Positions 41,323 through 46,309 of a stretch of DNA of 46,309 nucleotides are shown in pieces. Position numbers and translations under genes: made by a program. Under the pieces are notes generated by a model, which had not been told where the DNA came from, ran no database searches, and was given only the letters and a program-made list of their open reading frames with translations. The stretch is from Clostridiales bacterium (GTDB lineage Bacteria > Bacillota > Clostridia > Christensenellales > Borkfalkiaceae), in the NCBI GenBank assembly GCA_015055525.1, contig SVHZ01000012.1:1-46309 (forward strand). The letters are read 5' to 3'. Numbering within the stretch: position 1 is the first letter of the stretch; the number at the start of each line of letters is the position of its first letter.

Positions 41323-42057
41323 ATGGAAATTATCGTAAACGCGCTTGTTATAAAATCGGTTGATTATAAGGATAATGACAAGATTTTAACGTTGTTTTCC
41401 TTAGAGCGCGGAAAGATTACCGCAGGAATAAAAGGGGTTAAAAAATCGGGGGCAAAATTAAAGTTTGCGTCCGAACCTTTTGCGTTCTGCGAGTTCGTTC
41501 TTGCTGAAAAACAGGGGAGATTTACCGTTATCGGCGCTGATTACATAGATAGTTTTTATAATTTAAGGCTTGATTTAGTTAAATATTACGCGTCTTCCGT
41601 CGTTTTGGAAACGCTCAATCTATTATCGAGCGAAAGCGAGCCGATGCCACAACTCTTTTCCCTTTCTCTAAGCGCTATTAAAAGCCTTAATTATCAAGGC
41701 GGAGAGTTGAAAGTTTTGGCGGGGTATTTGTTAAAACTTATAGAACTTTCAGGTTACGGTTTGCAATCTCTTTCCTGCCAAGGTTGCGGGGAAAAGATTG
41801 ACGGAAGGGTGTTTTTTCTGCCGAAATACGCTGAATTTTATTGTAATTTATGCAAAATCGACGGGGTTATGGAGATAACGAGCCAAACTTATAACGCTCT
41901 TTTGAAGATAAACGGCAAAGATTTTACCGAATTATTGGGCGTTGAACTCGATAGAGAAAGCGAGATAAAACTTATAAAATTTTTAATTTTTTACCTTCAA
42001 TCTAAAACGGAATTTACCGTTAAATCTGCTACTGCGCTTATAGAATATTTGAATTAA
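41323..42057 (+). CDS. recO: DNA repair protein RecO
   Basis: Recombination mediator that helps RecR load RecA onto SSB-coated gaps in the RecFOR pathway. The 244-aa protein shows the N-terminal OB-fold (ALVIKSVDYKDNDKILTLFSLERGKITAGIKGVKK), a helical middle, and a zinc finger CQGCGEK...FYCNLC as in Firmicutes RecO. It starts directly after the yqzL stop codon with AAGGAG in normal position. No terminator separates it from the ppdK promoter. Confidence 0.95.
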   Translation: MEIIVNALVIKSVDYKDNDKILTLFSLERGKITAGIKGVKKSGAKLKFASEPFAFCEFVLAEKQGRFTVIGADYIDSFYNLRLDLVKYYASSVVLETLNLLSSESEPMPQLFSLSLSAIKSLNYQGGELKVLAGYLLKLIELSGYGLQSLSCQGCGEKIDGRVFFLPKYAEFYCNLCKIDGVMEITSQTYNALLKINGKDFTELLGVELDRESEIKLIKFLIFYLQSKTEFTVKSATALIEYLN

Positions 42058-42114
42058 CTGTCCGCAACGTAAGAACAAAAAAGTGTGGAATTACGTTTAA
42101 GTGTACAAAAACGG

Positions 42115-42143
42115 TTGCTAAAAATCGAAAAATAGTGTAAGAT
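42115..42143 (+). promoter_or_regulatory. Promoter of ppdK
   Basis: TTGCTA (42115-42120), 17-bp spacer, TAAGAT (42138-42143), in the 139-bp gap between recO and ppdK. Confidence 0.5.
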
Positions 42144-42196
42144 ATACTGTGATTATTATATTTGGAAAAAGAAATCTTATTTTATAAGGAGAAGAT

Positions 42197-44827
42197 ATGA
42201 AATACACTTATTTATTTAGTGAAGGCAATGGTAAGATGAGAAACCTTCTCGGTGGTAAGGGTGCAAACCTTGCAGAAATGACCGGTCTTGGTATGCCAGT
42301 TCCACGCGGTTTCACAATCACTACCGAAGCATGTACTCAATACTACAAAGACAATAAGCAAATTAACGATGAAATCAAGGCTCAAATTGACGAATACGTA
42401 ATTAAACTTGAAGAACTCACGGGTAAGAAGTTTGGAAGTATGGAAAATCCGTTACTCGTATCTGTTCGTTCAGGTGCAAGAGCGTCAATGCCTGGTATGA
42501 TGGATACAATATTAAACCTTGGTCTTAACGACGTGGTTGTTGAAAGATTTGCTGAAAAGACTGGTAACCGCCGTTTCGCGTACGATAGTTATCGTCGTTT
42601 CATACAAATGTATAGTGACGTTGTTATGGAAGTTGGTAAGAAGTATTTTGAAGAACTTATCGACGAAATGAAGGCTAGAAAAGGCGTTACCTTAGATACT
42701 GAACTCGATGCTGACGATCTTAAGGAACTTGCAGAACTTTTCAAGGCAGAATACAAAAATAAACTTGGCGTAGATTTCCCATCTGACCCTAAAGAACAAC
42801 TTATGGGCGCTATCAAAGCGGTATTTAGATCATGGGATAACCCAAGAGCAATTTATTATAGACGTATGAACGATATCCCTGGCGATTGGGGTACTGCCGT
42901 TAACGTTCAAGAAATGGTATTTGGTAACATGGGCGATACGTCTGGTACGGGCGTTGCGTTCTCTCGTAACCCATCTACTGGTGAAAAGGGTTTATACGGC
43001 GAATTCTTAATGAACGCTCAAGGTGAAGACGTAGTTGCTGGTATTAGAACTCCGCAAACTATCGACCAACTTGAACAAACTCAACCTGAAGTTTACGCTC
43101 AATTCAAAGAAATCGTTGAAAAACTCGAAAAGCATTATAGAGATATGCAAGATATGGAATTTACCATTGAAGAAGGCAAACTCTTTATGCTTCAAACTCG
43201 TAACGGCAAGAGAACTGCTGCCGCTGCTCTTAAAATCGCTTGCGATTTAATTGACGAAGGTATGATTTCTGAAAAAGAAGCCGTATCTATGATTGATCCT
43301 AAACAACTCGATGCTCTTTTACACCCACAATTCGAAGCAAAGAAATTAAAAGAAGCAATCCCCGTTGGTAAAGGCTTAGCCGCATCTCCGGGCGCTGCTT
43401 GCGGTAAAGTTGTATTTACTGCTGACGATGCTACTGAATGGGTTACTCAAAAGGGTGAAAAGGTTATTCTCGTTAGACTTGAAACTTCTCCTGAAGATAT
43501 TGAAGGTATGCATTACTCTGAAGGTATCTTAACCGTTCGTGGCGGTATGACTTCTCACGCAGCCGTTGTTGCTCGTGGTATGGGTACTTGTTGCGTATCT
43601 GGTTGTAGCGATATCGTTATGAACGAAGAAGAAAAAACCTTCTATCTCGGCGGAAAAATCTTCAAGGAAGGCGACGTTATTTCTATTGACGGTTCTACCG
43701 GTAAAATCTACGGTGAAGCAATTCCTACCGTTGAAGCAACCGTATCTGGTTACTTTGGTAGAATTATGGAACTTGCGGACAAATATCGTTGCTTAGAAGT
43801 AAGAACGAACGCTGATACTCCTGCAGACGCTAAGCAAGCAAGACTTTACGGCGCTGAAGGTATCGGTCTTTGCCGTACTGAACACATGTTCTTTAACCCC
43901 GATAGAATTTCTGCAATGCGCGAAATGATCGTTTCAAAAACTGTTGAACAAAGAGAAAGAGCGCTTGCTAAACTTCTTCCTATGCAACAAAGTGACTTCG
44001 AAGAACTTTACGAAGCAATGGAAGGAAACCCAGTTACTATCCGTTTCTTAGATCCACCGCTTCACGAATTCGTTCCTACTGAAGAAGAAGACGTTATGGC
44101 TCTTGCTAAAGAAATGAAGATGGAAGTTGAAGAACTTAAATCTGTTATTGCATCTCTTCACGAATTTAACCCGATGATGGGTCACCGTGGTTGCCGTCTT
44201 GCAGTTACTTATCCTGAAATTGCTAAGATGCAAACTCAGGCGGTTATTCAAGCGGCTATAGCAGTTGCCGACCGTCATCCTGATTGGGATATTATTCCTG
44301 AAATTATGATTCCGCTCGTTGGCGAAATCAAAGAACTTGCCTTCGTTAAAAAGGTTGTTTGCGATACTGCTGAAAAGTGCATCGCAACTGCTGGCAAGGC
44401 TCTTACTTACAAAGTTGGTACTATGATTGAAATTCCGCGTGCAGCATTAACTGCAGACGAAATTGCTAAGGAAGCAGAATTCTTCTCTTTCGGTACTAAC
44501 GACTTAACTCAAATGACTTTCGGTTTCTCTCGTGACGATGCTGGTAAGTTCTTAGAATCTTACTACGATAATAAGATTTACGAAAGCGATCCGTTTGCTC
44601 GTCTTGACGTAACAGGCGTTGGTAAACTTGTTGAAATGGCTTGCGTTCTTGGTAGAAAATCAAGACCTGCTATCAAACTTGGTATCTGTGGTGAACACGG
44701 TGGCGATCCTTCAACTATTGAATTCTGCCACAACGTTGGTTTAACTTACGTATCATGCTCTCCATACAGAGTTCCCATTGCTAGACTCGCAGCCGCTCAA
44801 GCGAACATTAAAAATCCTAGAGCATAA
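42197..44827 (+). CDS. ppdK: Pyruvate, phosphate dikinase
   Basis: Interconverts pyruvate, ATP and phosphate with phosphoenolpyruvate, AMP and diphosphate (EC 2.7.9.1); in anaerobes it often runs toward ATP or PEP supply. The 876-aa protein has the full three-domain layout: N-terminal nucleotide-binding domain (GGKGANLAEMTGLGMPVPRGF), the phosphohistidine swivel domain with H454 in GGMTSHAAVVARG, and the C-terminal PEP/pyruvate barrel with GLCRTEHMFF, FGTNDLTQMTFGFSRDD and the catalytic C831 in CGEHGGDP. The AAGGAG site is strong. Codon choice is more uniform than in the neighbours, as expected for a highly expressed gene. Confidence 0.98.
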   Translation: MKYTYLFSEGNGKMRNLLGGKGANLAEMTGLGMPVPRGFTITTEACTQYYKDNKQINDEIKAQIDEYVIKLEELTGKKFGSMENPLLVSVRSGARASMPGMMDTILNLGLNDVVVERFAEKTGNRRFAYDSYRRFIQMYSDVVMEVGKKYFEELIDEMKARKGVTLDTELDADDLKELAELFKAEYKNKLGVDFPSDPKEQLMGAIKAVFRSWDNPRAIYYRRMNDIPGDWGTAVNVQEMVFGNMGDTSGTGVAFSRNPSTGEKGLYGEFLMNAQGEDVVAGIRTPQTIDQLEQTQPEVYAQFKEIVEKLEKHYRDMQDMEFTIEEGKLFMLQTRNGKRTAAAALKIACDLIDEGMISEKEAVSMIDPKQLDALLHPQFEAKKLKEAIPVGKGLAASPGAACGKVVFTADDATEWVTQKGEKVILVRLETSPEDIEGMHYSEGILTVRGGMTSHAAVVARGMGTCCVSGCSDIVMNEEEKTFYLGGKIFKEGDVISIDGSTGKIYGEAIPTVEATVSGYFGRIMELADKYRCLEVRTNADTPADAKQARLYGAEGIGLCRTEHMFFNPDRISAMREMIVSKTVEQRERALAKLLPMQQSDFEELYEAMEGNPVTIRFLDPPLHEFVPTEEEDVMALAKEMKMEVEELKSVIASLHEFNPMMGHRGCRLAVTYPEIAKMQTQAVIQAAIAVADRHPDWDIIPEIMIPLVGEIKELAFVKKVVCDTAEKCIATAGKALTYKVGTMIEIPRAALTADEIAKEAEFFSFGTNDLTQMTFGFSRDDAGKFLESYYDNKIYESDPFARLDVTGVGKLVEMACVLGRKSRPAIKLGICGEHGGDPSTIEFCHNVGLTYVSCSPYRVPIARLAAAQANIKNPRA

Positions 44828-44839
44828 ATTTAACGATTA

Positions 44840-44876
44840 AGTAGTCACTCTTCGAAAAGAGCGACTACTTTTTTTC
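44840..44876 (+). terminator. Terminator of ppdK
   Basis: AAGTAGTC-A-CTCTT and AAGAG-C-GACTACTT form a long stem with one mismatch, followed by TTTTTT. Confidence 0.9.
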
Positions 44877-44926
44877 TTGAAAAAAATTGCAAACTGAAAC
44901 GTATAGCGTAAATAATTACGAAAGGC

Positions 44927-44955
44927 TTGAATTTGAATTGAAAAAATGATATCAT
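44927..44955 (+). promoter_or_regulatory. Promoter of the esterase-like gene
   Basis: TTGAAT (44927-44932), 17-bp spacer, TATCAT (44950-44955), 21 bases before the ATG, with AAAGGAG between. Confidence 0.55.
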
Positions 44956-44976
44956 ATTTCCGAAAAAGGAGAAATT

Positions 44977-46032
44977 ATGATTTTAGTTAAACAAACCAAC
45001 CTTGGCGATTACAATATCGATAATTTAAGAGATAATACTAAGCAATCTATGGCGTTTGATAAAACTGCCGACTATAAAGAGTGGAAGAAAAAATTTTCAG
45101 ATAAATTTTTAGAACTTTGTTGCTTTGAAGAATTTGAAAAAAACCTTTGCCCTCTAAACTTTAACGTCGTTGAACAGTTAGAAAAAGACGGTTATACGGA
45201 AACTAAATTCACTATCGAATCTGAAAAGGGCGTTACTATTCCTTGTTATATCCTTATCCCAACGACGGGTAAAGAAAAATATCCCGTTGCAATCACGATG
45301 CAAGGCCATGCGGACGGTTGCCACCTTTCAGTTGGTAGATTTAACAACGAAAAAGACGAAGAGTACGTTAAATCAAGGGGAGATTTTGCTATTCAAGCGG
45401 TTAAAAAAGGTTTTATTGCCCTTGCGGTTGAACAGCGCGGAATGGGCGAAACTAAGCCTTGGGGCGACGGTTATAGGGGTGGCGTTGGCTCGTTGATGTG
45501 TTCTTATTCCGCTCAAATAATGTTTATGCTCGGAAAAACCCTAATAGGCGCAAGATGTTTTGACGTTAGTAGGGCAATAGATGCGCTATCTAATTTCAAG
45601 GAGTGCGATTTAGATAAAATTTTAATCACGGGCAACTCTGGCGGTGGCACTACTTCTTATTACGCAGCGTGTTACGATAAGCGCATAAAGGTAAGCGCTC
45701 CGTCGTGCGCCGTTGCAACTTACAAGCACTCTATATTAAACCAATATCATTGCACTTGTAACTATATTCCTCATGCATATAAATATTTTGAAATGGCAGA
45801 CGTTTCTTGTATGTTAGACGGGCGCGACCTTATAGTTATAGCGGGTGAAAAAGACGCAATTTTCCCAATAGAAAGCGTTAACGATGCTTACGCTCAAATT
45901 CAAGAAATTTACAAAAAAGAAGGCGTAGCCGATAAATGTAAGTTAGTAGTAACCCCAGAAGGTCACTACTGGTGTAAAGATATTGTGTGGGATGCTATTA
46001 TGAATAATCAGGAAGTTAAATCTTGGTTTTAA
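44977..46032 (+). CDS. Alpha/beta-hydrolase, acetyl xylan esterase-like
   Basis: A 351-aa cytoplasmic esterase-like enzyme. The nucleophile elbow GNSGGGTTS, the acid in AGEKDAIFP and the catalytic His in PEGHYWCKD are in order. The N-terminal half has the oxyanion region MQGHADGCHLS and AVEQRGMGETKPWGDGYRGG, as in the abhydrolase family that includes acetyl xylan/cephalosporin C esterases. There is no signal peptide, so it acts on imported substrate. It is monocistronic with its own promoter. Deacetylation of oligosaccharides would suit the glycan-related genes in the window, but the substrate is inferred. Confidence 0.8.
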   Translation: MILVKQTNLGDYNIDNLRDNTKQSMAFDKTADYKEWKKKFSDKFLELCCFEEFEKNLCPLNFNVVEQLEKDGYTETKFTIESEKGVTIPCYILIPTTGKEKYPVAITMQGHADGCHLSVGRFNNEKDEEYVKSRGDFAIQAVKKGFIALAVEQRGMGETKPWGDGYRGGVGSLMCSYSAQIMFMLGKTLIGARCFDVSRAIDALSNFKECDLDKILITGNSGGGTTSYYAACYDKRIKVSAPSCAVATYKHSILNQYHCTCNYIPHAYKYFEMADVSCMLDGRDLIVIAGEKDAIFPIESVNDAYAQIQEIYKKEGVADKCKLVVTPEGHYWCKDIVWDAIMNNQEVKSWF

Positions 46033-46062
46033 GCCGTTATAAGCGTCGTTATACTTTGTTAC

Positions 46063-46309
46063 TGCGACTTTTTAACACTTCGTTGACCAGCAAGGTCTAA
46101 CTCAGCGTTAAAAAATCTTGTGCCTCGTCTAACTCGCTTCTAACGTCTTAAAATAAATTTTAATCCGTTATTTACTTCGTTTCTGCGACTTTTTAACACT
46201 TCGTTGACCAGCAAGGTCTAACTCAGCGTTAAAAAATCTTGTGCCTCGTCTAACTCGCTTCTAACGTCTTAAAATAAATTTTAATCCGTTATTTACTTCG
46301 TTTCTGCGA
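46063..46309. repeat. Tandem array of 121-bp intergenic repeats, running off the right edge
   Basis: Two complete units (46063-46183 and 46184-46304) are essentially identical, and a third begins at 46305. Each unit contains a long imperfect inverted repeat, TTTTTAACACTTCGTTGACC with GGTCTAACTCAGCGTTAAAAA around a short AGCAA loop, and a second GTCTAACTC within 35 bases. The 30 bases before the first unit (46033-46062) are a diverged start of the array. No sustained open frame crosses a unit on either strand. The array directly follows the esterase gene stop. Confidence 0.85.

Noticed and set aside
46063-46309. CRISPR array
   Set aside because: The whole 121-bp unit is repeated without variable spacers, and there are no cas genes.

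Overview
The window looks like a chromosomal segment from a low-GC Gram-positive anaerobe (Bacillota, Clostridia-type, probably an uncultured gut or rumen commensal). The evidence is strong AGGAG ribosome-binding sites, canonical TTGACA/TATAAT promoters, many hairpin-plus-T-run terminators, a YqzL-RecO pair, pyruvate phosphate dikinase, a group II ECF substrate subunit without its own ATPases, and a GHKL kinase. I see no rRNA, tRNA, transposase, phage gene or CRISPR array. The taxon is an inference from gene content.

Layout. 1-7182: the 3' part of a GHKL sensor kinase (it runs off the left edge), then a Cys-rich 74-aa protein translationally coupled to a 1940-aa membrane-anchored surface protein with beta-helix modules and a long repetitive coiled coil. 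7392-11378: an Lrp/AsnC regulator divergent from a PHP phosphoesterase - M20D amidohydrolase - aminotransferase operon. 11640-15037: an unknown acidic protein and a DUF4838 lipoprotein. 15262-18159: a QueG-like Fe-S protein, a U32-like protein and an AraC regulator. 18354-25886: a sugar locus (GH20-like, GH106-like rhamnosidase, L-rhamnose isomerase) followed by a PHP phosphoesterase and a putative PD-(D/E)XK protein. 26018-28713: an unknown protein coupled to a compact beta-CASP metallo-beta-lactamase, and a convergent membrane zinc-ribbon protein. 29040-33488: two M20 peptidases facing an SDR-NhaC operon. The M20 pair is bracketed by a 92-bp direct repeat that carries a broken copy of the SDR 3' end. 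33653-36646: a membrane/Rossmann/RyR-domain protein and a DUF4432 epimerase-like protein. 36773-38074: a cobalamin riboswitch controlling a DUF4430 protein and an ECF S component. 38093-41097: a ferritin-like protein, KDPG aldolase and KDG kinase. 41170-46032: yqzL, recO, ppdK and an acetyl-xylan-esterase-like hydrolase. From 46034 a 121-bp tandem repeat array runs off the right edge.

How it fits together. Rhamnosidase, rhamnose isomerase, KDG kinase/KDPG aldolase, a DUF4838 lipoprotein, an esterase and a DUF4432 protein suggest use of plant pectic or other complex glycans (inference). A second theme is amino-acid or acyl-amino-acid turnover: three M20 enzymes, an aminotransferase, an Lrp regulator and an NhaC-type antiporter. 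A third, tentative theme is corrinoids: the B12-riboswitch operon and the QueG-like gene share a closely similar upstream promoter element at identical spacing.

The observations I would follow first are the RyR/Rossmann membrane protein, the shared promoter element, the SDR-tail direct repeats around the M20 cassette, the unknown-plus-beta-CASP operon, and the hairpin-containing 121-bp array.
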